Source of the DNA: a virus
Reading direction: 5' to 3' (one strand)
DNA: 45,340 nucleotides
Virus record (IMG/VR): IMGVR_UViG_3300020159_002266
Location: 1 to 45,340 of that record
Within the stretch, counting starts at the first letter, position 1. Every line of letters starts with the position of its first letter. The translations under genes were made by a program, and so were the position numbers. This document shows positions 18,016-27,743 of this stretch, piece by piece. The notes beneath the pieces are model-generated. The model made no database searches. It had not been told where the DNA came from and saw only the letters and a program-made list of their open reading frames with translations.

Positions 18016-18468
18016 ATGAAGTTATCACAGAGACAAATAGTCGCAGCAATTGAGCCAGTAACGGCAGCAGCACCTAAGTGGGGCTCTTTTAAGTTTGCTC
18101 AAGTTTCTGGTGGAGAAATCACTGCTTCGGTAGAAAAAATCTATCTTGGCGGAAAACTTTTCCCAGAAGTTTTGTGTGCTCCTGCAGAAATTGGCGACAT
18201 CACTTTGACTGCTCACTTTGATGACGACACTACCGACAGCCAAACCGAGGCTGGAATCGCCAAGAAGTTGACTGACCTTAGAGGTCTTATCGGCCAGGCT
18301 TACTACAACATTCAGGTTTCGACGCTTAACTGCGGAATCACTGTTACAGGCTTGTCAAGAACATACTCAAATGCTCTTCTTGTAGGCCTTACTGAGCCTG
18401 ATGGCGACTCTTCTTCGGGTGCCCCTGCCACATTTGCACTTACTTTCTCAATCCAGAGCGTTTCCTGA
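18016..18468 (+). CDS. Tail tube protein
   Basis: The 150-residue protein is beta-rich and follows the sheath directly, which is the conserved position of the tube subunit. The segments KFAQVSGGEITASVEKIYLGGKLFPEV, GDITLTAHFD and TYSNALLVGLTEPDGDSSSGAPATFALTFSI alternate in a way consistent with the tube fold. GGGAG lies before the ATG. The stop codon lies inside an inverted repeat at 18465-18483. Confidence 0.85.
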   Translation: MKLSQRQIVAAIEPVTAAAPKWGSFKFAQVSGGEITASVEKIYLGGKLFPEVLCAPAEIGDITLTAHFDDDTTDSQTEAGIAKKLTDLRGLIGQAYYNIQVSTLNCGITVTGLSRTYSNALLVGLTEPDGDSSSGAPATFALTFSIQSVS

Positions 18469-18483
18469 TATAAAAAATATCAG
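18465..18483 (+). terminator. Perfect 7-bp hairpin at the tube stop codon
   Basis: CTGATAT (18465-18471), five A bases, then ATATCAG (18477-18483). It starts at the tube stop codon and has no following T-run. It may attenuate transcription after the highly expressed sheath and tube, or stabilise their mRNA. Confidence 0.35.
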
Positions 18484-18524
18484 TAGTTGCGCCACGACAA
18501 GTTTCGTGTGCTAATGTCTCTCGT

Positions 18525-19064
18525 ATGACAGATAACTCACTCTACACAGAGCCTGAAGACTCAAAGAAGACAGAACCAAAAAAGTCTTTGCAGACCGCAA
18601 AGGCCCCTGAGGTAAAACTTCTTGACAAACTTAAGGATGCAATCCAGAAAAAAGTTGAACGCCCAGTTGTTCGTCTTGACGTTCCTGAGCGCCCAGGTGT
18701 TTCTTTGAGAATTAGTCCAAACATCACACAGCATCAATTGAAGCAGTGGAGAAAGCAGTCTGGTGAAGATACCAAGCAAGGACTTGATTCAATTAAGTTC
18801 TCATGCCATGTAATCGGACATACAACTGTTGGAATAATCTTTGACGGAGAAGAAGTTTTTGACGAAAGCGGTTATGAACTTAACTTTGCTGCTGATGAAA
18901 TTCTTCAAATGACAGACACCTCACGACCAATCCCAGAAGCAGTTCGTGCTTTCTTTGGCGTTGACCCACACCTTGAAGCAGCAGCACTTGCAATCCTTGA
19001 TGCGTCTGGATATTCGGACACGGTTGACACGTCGGACCCTACGATGGAGTCTTCGACGAGTTAG
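18525..19064 (+). CDS. Tail assembly chaperone, short form (G)
   Basis: The 179-residue protein lies between tube and tape measure, the place of the lambda G analogue. It has a Lys/Glu-rich N-terminus, a beta-rich core (SLRISPNITQHQLKQW, then FSCHVIGHTTVGIIFDGEEVF) and a helical C-terminus (AVRAFFGVDPHLEAAALAIL). It ends at TAG 19062-19064. In the -1 frame a further 60-odd codons continue to 19231, so a fused G-T form by frameshifting is expected. The start lacks a clear ribosome site. Confidence 0.82.
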   Translation: MTDNSLYTEPEDSKKTEPKKSLQTAKAPEVKLLDKLKDAIQKKVERPVVRLDVPERPGVSLRISPNITQHQLKQWRKQSGEDTKQGLDSIKFSCHVIGHTTVGIIFDGEEVFDESGYELNFAADEILQMTDTSRPIPEAVRAFFGVDPHLEAAALAILDASGYSDTVDTSDPTMESSTS

Positions 19065-19231
19065 TAAAAGAATCGGTCATCGTGTCCGCTGCACGAATGG
19101 GCGAACTTTTCGGCACCGACCCTCTTAGGCTCCTAGACTGCACAGACGATGAATGGCTGATACGCCTTGCCTGTGCTAAAGTTATAGCAAACGATAAAGA
19201 AGAACAGGATAGACGTTCTAAAAACGGCTAG
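19028..19231 (+). CDS. Tail assembly chaperone frameshift extension (T part of G-T)
   Basis: The -1 frame relative to the short chaperone is open from 19028 to TAG at 19229-19231. A TGA at 19025 closes it upstream, so slippage must happen between 19028 and 19061. The encoded text (GVFDELVKESVIVSAARMGE, then DPLRLLDCTDDEWLIRLACA) has the look of chaperone T domains. No XXXYYYZ heptamer is present. The best candidate is CCCT at 19037-19040, where a proline tRNA could move from CCT to CCC. That would give a fused protein of about 235 residues. A separately started small gene is less likely, since no good start lies near the beginning of the frame. Confidence 0.75.
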   Translation, partial: HVGPYDGVFDELVKESVIVSAARMGELFGTDPLRLLDCTDDEWLIRLACAKVIANDKEEQDRRSKNG

Positions 19232-19263
19232 TCCTTAGTTCTTTTATTCCTATTGAGGTTACC

Positions 19264-22200
19264 ATGGCCGGTGTTAAGACAGAAATAACCATTGATGTCG
19301 ACTATACCGGTCATAGGGAAGCGCGTAAAGCGATAAGAGATTTTCATACCCTTGATAGGGTTGTAAAAAAGAGCGCTGCGACATTTGCCTCAACTAGCGG
19401 AGGCACTAGAGGCCCAGGTGGCGGTGGTGACCCAGTAAAATACTGGGGAAGACTTCGCAAACAAATAACTGAGTTTGATAAAGCCGCTTCTATGGCTGCC
19501 AAGATTGGCTTAAAAGGTTTGTCTTTGGCAATGAAGGGGGCAACTCTTGAAATGGCTGCGATGGCTGTTGCCATGTTGGGCGTACACGCTGCGTTTGTTC
19601 TTGGTAATGGAGTGATGAAAGCCATGCGTGCCCTTCAGGGACCATTGGCTGCCGGTTTAGCAGGAGTTGTTGCTGCAGCGAGTGCTGCTGCTGCTGCAAT
19701 ACGTGAGAACCAAGCAGCAATGTATGCGTACAAAACAACTACCAAAGGTCAGTTTGGTTCAACATTAAATCAGACAAGACAAGTCATGCGCTCCCTTCAT
19801 GCAGACACTTATCTTGCAACCGCTGGTGTTGAATCGTTAAATAAAGCATTTGCTGCTGTATCAAAAAATTCAACATGGACGATGAAGAGTCAGAAGTCAT
19901 TGAGGGGATTGATGGACTTTGCTTCAGCAGGACAACCACTAGACCAAGGTATTCAAAAAGCAGGAGAGTTGATTGCCGCTCTTCAAAATGCAAAAACTAC
20001 ATGGTCAGAAACAAAGGTCGCAGCAGAAGCACTTTTCCCTGACAAACAGGCAATGGAAAAAGCAATGAAGAAGTTGAAGATTTCAACTAAAAAAGGTCTT
20101 CAAAAAGCGATTGATACTGGCTCTCTCGCAAAAGAAGCAGGCGTAGAAGGACAGTTTGAACAAGTCTCTGGAACTCTAATAAACAAACTGAAGGGTTACT
20201 TCAACCTACTTAAAGTCCAGTTTGCCGACATGGGTCAGCCTCTTCTTGAACCGATAAAAGTTGCAGCAGAACAAATATTCAGAATCCTCAGAAGGGGATT
20301 TGTAAAAGTTCAGCATTCATCTCAAGTTTTTGGTATGGGGAGCATGCTTGACGGTCTTGTAAGTATGGTTCAAAAAGTCATGGACAAGATGACCACTTTG
20401 ATTAACAACCATGTTGGTACTGTTGAAGGAATTTTTGACAGAATGGGAAATTGGTGGGACCGATTTAGGGATGGGTGGGACACCATAACCGACAAATTGC
20501 GCCCTCTTATTGGTGGCGCAAAAGTCATTGAGGGCTTTTTTGGTCAAGTATTTAAACACGTCAAAAACATTTTTAGTTCTAAGTTTGGCGATTTTAATAA
20601 ATTCCTAATGGGGAACGAAGGCGAAATAAAAGAACTCGGCAATGGAATCGGACAACTTCTTGAAAACATATTTGCATTAACTAGCGAATTTACAAAGTTG
20701 CAGCAAAAACTGCTTCCGTTTGTTAACGCACTTGTTAAGGGTCTTGGAGACATAGTCGGACACCTTGCGTCAGTTATGAAAGCGCTAAATAGTCTTGGTA
20801 GTGGACCTATGGGTGCCCTTGCAATTCTTTTGACTCTCCGTGGCGGAATGAAAGGCGCACAAGAAATGCATGGCAGGGGTGGCTACAAGATGGTCATGGT
20901 CAATGGTAAAAAACAAATGGTGCCAGATGGTGGTCCAACAGCCCCCCCGACGGGTCCAACAGTCGTTACAGGACCACCTACTGGTGGTCTAGGAACGACA
21001 CATGCTACCCCTCCTGGTACTCCAACTATTCCAATTCCTCCAATTCCTCCAATTGGTCCAACTCCACCACCAACCCCCCCAGGAACTCCTGCTTTCCCAA
21101 GTTCAAGAAGAACCCCACTTCAAAGACCTGAATATGAAGTCTTTAAAAGAGCACCCAAGGGTGGAATAAACATTGGTGGCAAGTTCTATAAAGGTGGCTC
21201 GTTCCTTCCTACTTCGCAAATTACATCGGCTGAGCAGTCGTACTTCAATATTGAGGGAATTGGCAGACCTGGAAAAATGCAAGCGATGACGGATGTTGCC
21301 ACAGAGACGGGCATGGTTTCTATGCGCGCGGGAACACCCGTTGCTCCCGCTGCAGCCGCTGCTGCCTCATCTGCTGCCGTTGCGTCTGCGGCTACGCCGA
21401 GATTTGATAAAGCAGGAAGACCGATAGCACCAGTAGGTGGCGTGGACTATAACGGAAAACATTATCCTCAGGGCAAAAGACTGCCAGACAGTTATATTGC
21501 TAGTGGCGGTTTTGCTTCTGCTACAGGCACCGGACCTGGACCGACACCACCCATCGGTCCTCCCTCTCCTCCCGCCACCCCCCCTACTACTCCTCCTACA
21601 AGAAGAGGAAGGTTTGTTAACAACCTTCAAAGTGTTGGAACAACTGGCGGAACTTTTATTAAAGGTCTTAAAAAGAAAATGGACGGCCCTGACATGATGT
21701 GGCTTCCTGGCGCAGGTGGCGGTGAAGGAGAAATGAGAGATGTTGCTGGAATGACTGACGAAGAATTCAGACAAGCAAAGACCTACAACAGAGCATTTGG
21801 TGAAGGCGCTTACAAAGACGGAAAACTTCCATCATCTGGTGGAAGTGGTGAATTAACAAGAAGAGCAAAATTACAGCAACGCGCAATTGAAAATAGAACA
21901 AAAATGGATTCCTATAGAGGAAGACAATATCGCGCAGCATTAGGAAGCCAGACCGCAAAAATGGGCACATCCATGGTCCTCGGAATGGGTTCTCAATTCA
22001 TGCCTGAAGAGGCGCAGGGAGCAATGGCGGCAGGTGCAGCAGTTGGACAAATGAACCCACTTGCTGGTATTGCTGTTGCCGGTCTTGGAACTGCCATGAA
22101 CGCAAGAACCGCTGGAGGCGGAGCGGTCAGTGGGGCAATGGGAGGTGCTGCTGCAGGAGCAATGCTCGGTTCTGTTGTTCCTGTAATTGGAACCGCTACT

Positions 22201-24105
22201 GGCGCAATAGTTGGAACTCTTGTTGGCGCTGTTGGCGGATTTGTTATGGGTGCTTTAAACGCACAAGAAATAAAAGCAAAAAAGGCTCGTGCTGTTGCTC
22301 AGAAACAAATTGATTCAATTATCAATACTAATTTAAGTATGTCTTTTAGACAATCTGCTCAAGAAGCAGCATTAGGTGGTCGTGACAAAGAAGGAAATGA
22401 AATTTTAAGTTCCACAAGAACAATGTTTGATAATCCAATGAAAAAAATGGAAGAACTTAGCGGCATTTTTGCAACAGACGGTACTGCATATAGGGATGAT
22501 GGCTCTTTGAGAAGTTCTGCAGAACTAGCAAAGTTAGTTCGAAGTACAGGTTCTACTTTTAGCGACCAAGACATGAAAGACGTTAGCGGAAATTCTCAAG
22601 AATACGCTAACAAAATGCAAAAAGAAAGTGCTGCAAATTTAGCGGCAATGGACCCAATTCAAAAAAAATATAACGCCAGACTTGACGAACTTAAAAGAAT
22701 GACAGGAAAGACAGACCAGGAAATTATTGACTTGGCTTCAAGCGTTGGGGTAAACCTTGGTGACGCAACTATGGACTTTACAGTAATGGTTGAAGAACTT
22801 GGTGTTGCAATGGTTAAGACATCTCAGGAAATGAAAGGTCTTACACAGTCAATAGTTATTGACTCTGCTTCCGTTTATGACGCAGCAATTAAAAAAATTA
22901 CACAGCCTCAAATTCTTGACGAACTTGCTACAACATTTGTAGATAGCGAAAGAGCAGGAGGCACAACTACAAAGGAAAAACTGGAGTTTTTAGGTAGTGC
23001 TACTGAGCAAATGGCTGCACTTTACGGAAGCGGTGGTGTTGGTCAAGCAGAAATTGAAAGACAGATTGGAGGTGGCAAGTTCTTTGATAAAGGAAATGTT
23101 GGAGAAGGCCTTGCTCGTGACACATTTACTAAAGACTCAGTAGTTATGGATGCGTACAATGAACAAAAACTCAGAGCACGAACTCAAATTGGAAATACGT
23201 ATGGACAGCAGATAAACAACATTATGAAAGAGAGAGGTTTTGGACAATCAATTGACGTAAATGCGTTTACCGAACAATTCAAGGGTTTATCAACAGAAGA
23301 AATGTCTAGAGTCAGCAAGTTTATGGAAGGCGATGCCGCAAAGGGCGTGGAGTCGATGGACATGAGTGGATATACAGGTACAAAAGTTGGAGCAGAAGCA
23401 ATTTTTGATTATCTAAAAATTGACCCAGCGTTACTTAGTATTTCAGAAATTGGCGCTAATGCGGAAGCGACTGGAGCAATAGACTTGTCGGAGGCTTCTG
23501 AAGAGATTAAAAATGCAACAACAAAATTGATTGGACAAATGGATGAGTTCTTCAGAAGAGACAAAGAAAATACTCCAGAATGGTTTACTAAAGAAGCATT
23601 TGAAGCGCTTATTGCGGACACTTCTACACCAAGAGGTGGAAATATTGGAGACACAACTTCCAGCAAACTTGCAACAACGATGGGCAGACATTCTGCTATG
23701 GATGCTTCGCTTACAGGAAAAAGAACAGTCACATCTTCCTATAGAACAACAGGACTTGGCTCCGTTAACTCTGACCATGTAACTGGTCGCGCATACGATT
23801 TAGTTGGTCAAAACCTTGGTCAGTATCAAACACTCGCTAAAGCAGGTGGTGGATTTGCCGAGTTCCACGGAACAAATGCCTCCAGGCATCTCCATGTTGT
23901 TCCTGGCCCTGGTGCAATCGGAGACAATAGTACTCCTGTTGCATCTTCCAATAAACAACCATCTATGGCAATGTCTGGTGGTGGCGGAGATACAAACTAT
24001 TCTTTCCATATTCAAGGTGGAAACAATGCTTCACCTCAAGAAATAGCAAACTTAGTAATTATGAAAGTTAAAGAGATTGAACGCTCTAATAGGGAAAGAA
24101 GTTAG
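19264..24105 (+). CDS. Tape measure protein with C-terminal M15-like peptidase domain
   Basis: The 1613-residue protein sets tail length. The N-terminus is helical with Ala-rich hydrophobic segments at about 96-145. Two Pro/Thr-rich linkers occur near 558-620 and 755-785. A Gly/Ala-rich hydrophobic stretch at about 915-1000 could enter the host membrane. The end (about 1475-1555) carries SDHVTGRAYDL and RHLHVVP, the His-Asp and His-x-His pattern of M15 zinc DD-peptidases, probably for cutting peptidoglycan during DNA entry. At roughly 1.5 angstroms per residue, the length suggests a tail near 200 nm or less, since the end domains do not span. GAGG precedes the ATG. Confidence 0.92.
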   Translation: MAGVKTEITIDVDYTGHREARKAIRDFHTLDRVVKKSAATFASTSGGTRGPGGGGDPVKYWGRLRKQITEFDKAASMAAKIGLKGLSLAMKGATLEMAAMAVAMLGVHAAFVLGNGVMKAMRALQGPLAAGLAGVVAAASAAAAAIRENQAAMYAYKTTTKGQFGSTLNQTRQVMRSLHADTYLATAGVESLNKAFAAVSKNSTWTMKSQKSLRGLMDFASAGQPLDQGIQKAGELIAALQNAKTTWSETKVAAEALFPDKQAMEKAMKKLKISTKKGLQKAIDTGSLAKEAGVEGQFEQVSGTLINKLKGYFNLLKVQFADMGQPLLEPIKVAAEQIFRILRRGFVKVQHSSQVFGMGSMLDGLVSMVQKVMDKMTTLINNHVGTVEGIFDRMGNWWDRFRDGWDTITDKLRPLIGGAKVIEGFFGQVFKHVKNIFSSKFGDFNKFLMGNEGEIKELGNGIGQLLENIFALTSEFTKLQQKLLPFVNALVKGLGDIVGHLASVMKALNSLGSGPMGALAILLTLRGGMKGAQEMHGRGGYKMVMVNGKKQMVPDGGPTAPPTGPTVVTGPPTGGLGTTHATPPGTPTIPIPPIPPIGPTPPPTPPGTPAFPSSRRTPLQRPEYEVFKRAPKGGINIGGKFYKGGSFLPTSQITSAEQSYFNIEGIGRPGKMQAMTDVATETGMVSMRAGTPVAPAAAAAASSAAVASAATPRFDKAGRPIAPVGGVDYNGKHYPQGKRLPDSYIASGGFASATGTGPGPTPPIGPPSPPATPPTTPPTRRGRFVNNLQSVGTTGGTFIKGLKKKMDGPDMMWLPGAGGGEGEMRDVAGMTDEEFRQAKTYNRAFGEGAYKDGKLPSSGGSGELTRRAKLQQRAIENRTKMDSYRGRQYRAALGSQTAKMGTSMVLGMGSQFMPEEAQGAMAAGAAVGQMNPLAGIAVAGLGTAMNARTAGGGAVSGAMGGAAAGAMLGSVVPVIGTATGAIVGTLVGAVGGFVMGALNAQEIKAKKARAVAQKQIDSIINTNLSMSFRQSAQEAALGGRDKEGNEILSSTRTMFDNPMKKMEELSGIFATDGTAYRDDGSLRSSAELAKLVRSTGSTFSDQDMKDVSGNSQEYANKMQKESAANLAAMDPIQKKYNARLDELKRMTGKTDQEIIDLASSVGVNLGDATMDFTVMVEELGVAMVKTSQEMKGLTQSIVIDSASVYDAAIKKITQPQILDELATTFVDSERAGGTTTKEKLEFLGSATEQMAALYGSGGVGQAEIERQIGGGKFFDKGNVGEGLARDTFTKDSVVMDAYNEQKLRARTQIGNTYGQQINNIMKERGFGQSIDVNAFTEQFKGLSTEEMSRVSKFMEGDAAKGVESMDMSGYTGTKVGAEAIFDYLKIDPALLSISEIGANAEATGAIDLSEASEEIKNATTKLIGQMDEFFRRDKENTPEWFTKEAFEALIADTSTPRGGNIGDTTSSKLATTMGRHSAMDASLTGKRTVTSSYRTTGLGSVNSDHVTGRAYDLVGQNLGQYQTLAKAGGGFAEFHGTNASRHLHVVPGPGAIGDNSTPVASSNKQPSMAMSGGGGDTNYSFHIQGGNNASPQEIANLVIMKVKEIERSNRERS

Positions 24106-24107
24106 AT

Positions 24108-25700
24108 ATGGGCGCAGAAGCAGGAACGCTGTCTAATCCAATACGTTTAAAAAAACGTGGGACAAATGAGGCCAATGACCTTGAGCAAGGAAATTTATGG
24201 GGTAGCCAAACTCCAGGAAAAATAGTTATAGATACATCAAGCGCTAATAGATATTTTAAATGTACCCGTTTTAAAACCACCAATGGCTCACCAGTGTGGG
24301 CTCAAATAAATCCAGGTGGAGGAAATCTGGAAAATTATTCAATCTATCTTCAGTCTGGTAGCACTTACAACGGCGGCATTGATGGAGTCGACAGTACTGA
24401 ATCGGCAATTGGCGTAGGAGAACGAGTTACCGTAAAATATTCTCAACGCGGACAACTTGCAAAAAGAAATAACGCAGATACTAAAACTCAAAAAGGAAAT
24501 TATTTTTTTCAACAATTAAGCGCCGGAGAACTTGCAGACATAGTTAGAAACCCAAATTACAACAAATCAACTTTTGCTGACCAAACATCTTTTGATGGAT
24601 TTTTTACCCAGGCTCAAATAACTGCACGAGCAGCAGGAGCAAACTCGGCCATGTACTCATATGCAGACCAAGACAGCAATGGTCAGTTTAGTAGTGCAGT
24701 TGCACCAGCAACTACAACAGCAACTGCATCCGCAACTACAGGCGTAGCACCTGGTTCAGTAGGTAGTCTTGATGAACGTGTTAATAAAGCGATATTGGCC
24801 AAAACAGTGGCTGCCGCTAAAAAAAATACCAGCGCAGGTAAAAAAGGACCTAAAAATGGAAGTGGTGCCGGACGCGGAGGCCCAGCAGCAATAAAAACAG
24901 TAGTAACTATAAAACCTGATAAGCCAATATATACAGGGAGTAATGATTTTACTTTACCTTACATGAAGCAATTTGTAAATAATTTTAATTCTGTTGAAAA
25001 TTCACGCGAAAGAATAGAAAGAATACATGTATTCGAAATGATTCCAAACAGTTTTGAATTTTCTCAACTTTCTTCACAGTGGAACGAAACTGAAAGAAGT
25101 GGAAACTATCCATTAGTTGACTGGTCAAACTATAACTTAACAAAAGTATCTTTTAGATTTCTTGTTGTTGCAAAAAGATTAGAAACAAATTCGTTTTTTA
25201 AAATCGACCCCATAACAAAAATTAAAACTTTACAAAAACAAACTTCCGAAATAGTTAATGACGGTCTTTTGGCTTCTATTGATGAACAATTAGACAACAT
25301 TAGGTCTATGGCTGGAGCGCCAGCACCAATAAGACTTTATAACGTAAATACTCTTTTAAGTACTGAGTATAGATATCCGTATACTAATAACACAAAAAAT
25401 TTGCAGTGGATTATAAATGATTGTTCCATAACGGCAACGCGATTTACTGATAATGGTAATAGTATTTCTGCTGCAGAAGTTTCATTAACACTTACTGAAT
25501 ATCCAATTATTGCAAGAGATATTATTTTAATTCCTCCGCTTGCTGGAGACACTCCGCCACCAGTAACATGTAAACCCAATACTGGAGACCCTAAATGTAC
25601 CCCCAATACTGGAAGAGGAAATCTATGGACTCCTAGTTATCTGGACCAGTCGTTTAAACCCGATGCAGTTGTTATGCCTCCTGCCGTAGTAGCAACGTAA
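24108..25700 (+). CDS. Baseplate/tail protein, probable LysM-type hub-associated (XkdP-like position)
   Basis: The 530-residue protein follows the tape measure. Its N-terminal third is polar, with a Thr/Ala-rich linker near 195-215 and a basic Gly-rich segment near 240-265. From about 300 it has HVFEMIPNSFEFSQLSSQWNETERSG and NLTKVSFRFLVVAKR, which looks like the conserved part of proteins that link tube and hub. A Cys-Pro-rich end (PPPVTCKPNTGDPKCTPNTG) may be a linker. No LysM repeat is clear, so the assignment relies on gene order. Confidence 0.65.
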   Translation: MGAEAGTLSNPIRLKKRGTNEANDLEQGNLWGSQTPGKIVIDTSSANRYFKCTRFKTTNGSPVWAQINPGGGNLENYSIYLQSGSTYNGGIDGVDSTESAIGVGERVTVKYSQRGQLAKRNNADTKTQKGNYFFQQLSAGELADIVRNPNYNKSTFADQTSFDGFFTQAQITARAAGANSAMYSYADQDSNGQFSSAVAPATTTATASATTGVAPGSVGSLDERVNKAILAKTVAAAKKNTSAGKKGPKNGSGAGRGGPAAIKTVVTIKPDKPIYTGSNDFTLPYMKQFVNNFNSVENSRERIERIHVFEMIPNSFEFSQLSSQWNETERSGNYPLVDWSNYNLTKVSFRFLVVAKRLETNSFFKIDPITKIKTLQKQTSEIVNDGLLASIDEQLDNIRSMAGAPAPIRLYNVNTLLSTEYRYPYTNNTKNLQWIINDCSITATRFTDNGNSISAAEVSLTLTEYPIIARDIILIPPLAGDTPPPVTCKPNTGDPKCTPNTGRGNLWTPSYLDQSFKPDAVVMPPAVVAT

Positions 25701-25708
25701 AATTTATT

Positions 25709-27403
25709 ATGTTTAATTCACAGTCTTTACAAATAGGTGATTTAACCTCAAAACAAATGGCCGTTGTTGCTCAAAATATTTTGAATCTCACCGTTAGTTA
25801 TTCAATGGATATGTCTCCTCAGTTGGTTATAACAATAGTTGACCCTGGCTTAGAAATGGCTTCAAATAATTATTTCATAGTTGGAAGAGACATTATTTAT
25901 CAAACAACAGCAATTAAAAGTGTTGAAATGGCAACAGCGGGTGCAGACACTATTCCTCTTTTTACAAGAATTAGACATACTTATGAGATAAGCAGAGTAA
26001 GCGTTGAACAGGGTGGTGCTGGAGCATCCCCTGTTTATACGTTAGAAGCAATGCCAAAAGCAATTCAGCAAATGAAAAGAGACAAAAAACCCGGAAACAT
26101 AGGTGGTTCTGGATATGAATTTGTAAAACGTGCTGCAAAAAAATATGGTTTAAAATTTGTTGGCGAAAACAGCACAAGAATAAAAGCAGGTACAAAAAAT
26201 TCAGGAACTGGTCAGCAAGACTCTGTGTGGGACAGAATTACCAATATTGCTACCGAGTCAGAATACGTTGTTTTTACTGTAGATGGAACACTTTATTTTG
26301 GAACACAAAAATGGTTTTTGTTTAAATGGGGGACTTATAGAGATTTAGGAAAACCAATTTTTGATAAAAAAGGCAAAAAAATACTAAACAAAGATGGAAC
26401 TCCTAAAACAAATCCTGATAGACATTTTATTCCGTTTGAATATCCAGGAACAGAAGAGTCAAACAGAAGATTTGAATTGCTTTCTATGCCAAAATTAACA
26501 AAGGGTGAAAATGACCCAATGGAAACAGAAGGTTCAGCAGTAGTTGCTAGAAATAATGGCACCGCTTTGCGTCCTGGAATGACAATACGAATAAACAATA
26601 TTCCACATGTTCAAAAATATTATGTAATTACACGCGTTGATTTTAAAGAACAAGTTACAGAACCTGTTGCTGTTGAATTTAGAACACCAGAAAGACTTGA
26701 AGTAAACGGAAAACAAGCAGTAATTAAACCTTTACCTGTTGGAAAAATATTTAATAGCGAATATTTTGCTACTAAAAGTAATACTTTGGGGGTTTCATCG
26801 GTAGGTGCGGTAAATTTTAACGATAATGAACAAAACGAAGTGCCTATTGGAACAACGCTTTCTCCAATTGGTCAGCAAACAAGAGCGAGATTACCTAATT
26901 CAAGAAGACTTGCTTCTCACCCAACATTAAAAGCAGACATAAAATTAATAGTTCCAAAACCACTACTTAGCGCTGCTTCTTTAATAGACAAAAATAATTT
27001 TGTACAGGCCGGGAATATAGATATGTGGAATAGGCCCTTGCTTCCTTCTACATATAAAGAACAAACATTAGTAAAATGCAGAACTTTGTCAATGTTTTAC
27101 TACTCAACAACAGTTGTTTACGAAGAGCAAACAATAAATGTTTACGCTATTCTTGAGCGGTTGTTTTGTATTGATGGAACGGTTGTAGAACTTAGCCAAG
27201 CAGAAGCAATAGACAAGTATGAATCTGATTCAATTCATCATGGTATTTTTTACCAAGATGCAGGACTAGATAAAGTCAACGCTTATATGTATGTCTTGAT
27301 ACAAGCACAAATGCTGACAGTTTTAAAAAGGTTTCCATCAAACGGAAGAGACGTTTGGTCTGGTTCCGCGGTAATTCCAGATAGAAATAGGTGCTTTGCA
27401 TGA
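25709..27403 (+). CDS. Baseplate hub protein (XkdQ / gp27-like position)
   Basis: The 564-residue protein lies between the tape-measure-linked gene and the spike gene, the usual site of the hub. Segments such as LNLTVSYSMDMSPQLVITIVD and YEFVKRAAKKYGLKFVGENS resemble the two beta domains and connecting helix of hubs. WDRITNIATESEYVVFTVDGTLYFG and the strand VQKYYVITRVDF are also consistent. The C-terminal 150 residues appear additional. It has no clear ribosome site and overlaps the spike gene start. Confidence 0.72.
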   Translation: MFNSQSLQIGDLTSKQMAVVAQNILNLTVSYSMDMSPQLVITIVDPGLEMASNNYFIVGRDIIYQTTAIKSVEMATAGADTIPLFTRIRHTYEISRVSVEQGGAGASPVYTLEAMPKAIQQMKRDKKPGNIGGSGYEFVKRAAKKYGLKFVGENSTRIKAGTKNSGTGQQDSVWDRITNIATESEYVVFTVDGTLYFGTQKWFLFKWGTYRDLGKPIFDKKGKKILNKDGTPKTNPDRHFIPFEYPGTEESNRRFELLSMPKLTKGENDPMETEGSAVVARNNGTALRPGMTIRINNIPHVQKYYVITRVDFKEQVTEPVAVEFRTPERLEVNGKQAVIKPLPVGKIFNSEYFATKSNTLGVSSVGAVNFNDNEQNEVPIGTTLSPIGQQTRARLPNSRRLASHPTLKADIKLIVPKPLLSAASLIDKNNFVQAGNIDMWNRPLLPSTYKEQTLVKCRTLSMFYYSTTVVYEEQTINVYAILERLFCIDGTVVELSQAEAIDKYESDSIHHGIFYQDAGLDKVNAYMYVLIQAQMLTVLKRFPSNGRDVWSGSAVIPDRNRCFA

Positions 27404-27723
27404 TTCCGGGAATTAATAGAACAAAAGCATCATCTCACCCAACAAGACGAGACGGTATATATCTTGGAGTTGTTAAGCGCGTTTTGCCAAACAACAAAGT
27501 TTACGTATATATACCAAAACTTTCAAACACTGTTGGCCCGATGCAGGTAGTAAACACTATTGAAGGGTTTCAAATTTCTGAAGGCAATCGCGTAATATGT
27601 GCTAATGTCGGTGGAGGTACAGAAGAGATGTACGTAATAGGACATCTTGCTCAACAAATCTCTGCTTCCCAGGCTGATGTATCAAGAGATATTAAGATTT
27701 CCATGTTTATGGACGTCGGATAA
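27400..27723 (+). CDS. Baseplate spike / gpV-like OB-fold protein
   Basis: The start is taken at ATG 27400, which overlaps the hub stop as ATGA and has AGGTG upstream; GTG at 27391 is an alternative. The 107-residue product has an OB-fold style N-terminus (GIYLGVVKRVLPNNKVYVYIP, then VGPMQVVN, and GFQISEGNRVICANVGGGTEEMYVIG). This matches the N-terminal domain of gpV/gp5 spikes. It lacks the long triple-helix needle, so either the tip is short or another protein forms it. Confidence 0.78.
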   Translation: MIPGINRTKASSHPTRRDGIYLGVVKRVLPNNKVYVYIPKLSNTVGPMQVVNTIEGFQISEGNRVICANVGGGTEEMYVIGHLAQQISASQADVSRDIKISMFMDVG

Positions 27724-27743
27724 ACGCTGTGAGATAATTAGAC

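Noticed and set aside
19096-19231. Separate small gene starting at ATG 19096 after the chaperone
   Set aside because: The frame runs as one from 19028 and matches a chaperone T extension; a frameshift fusion is more likely.
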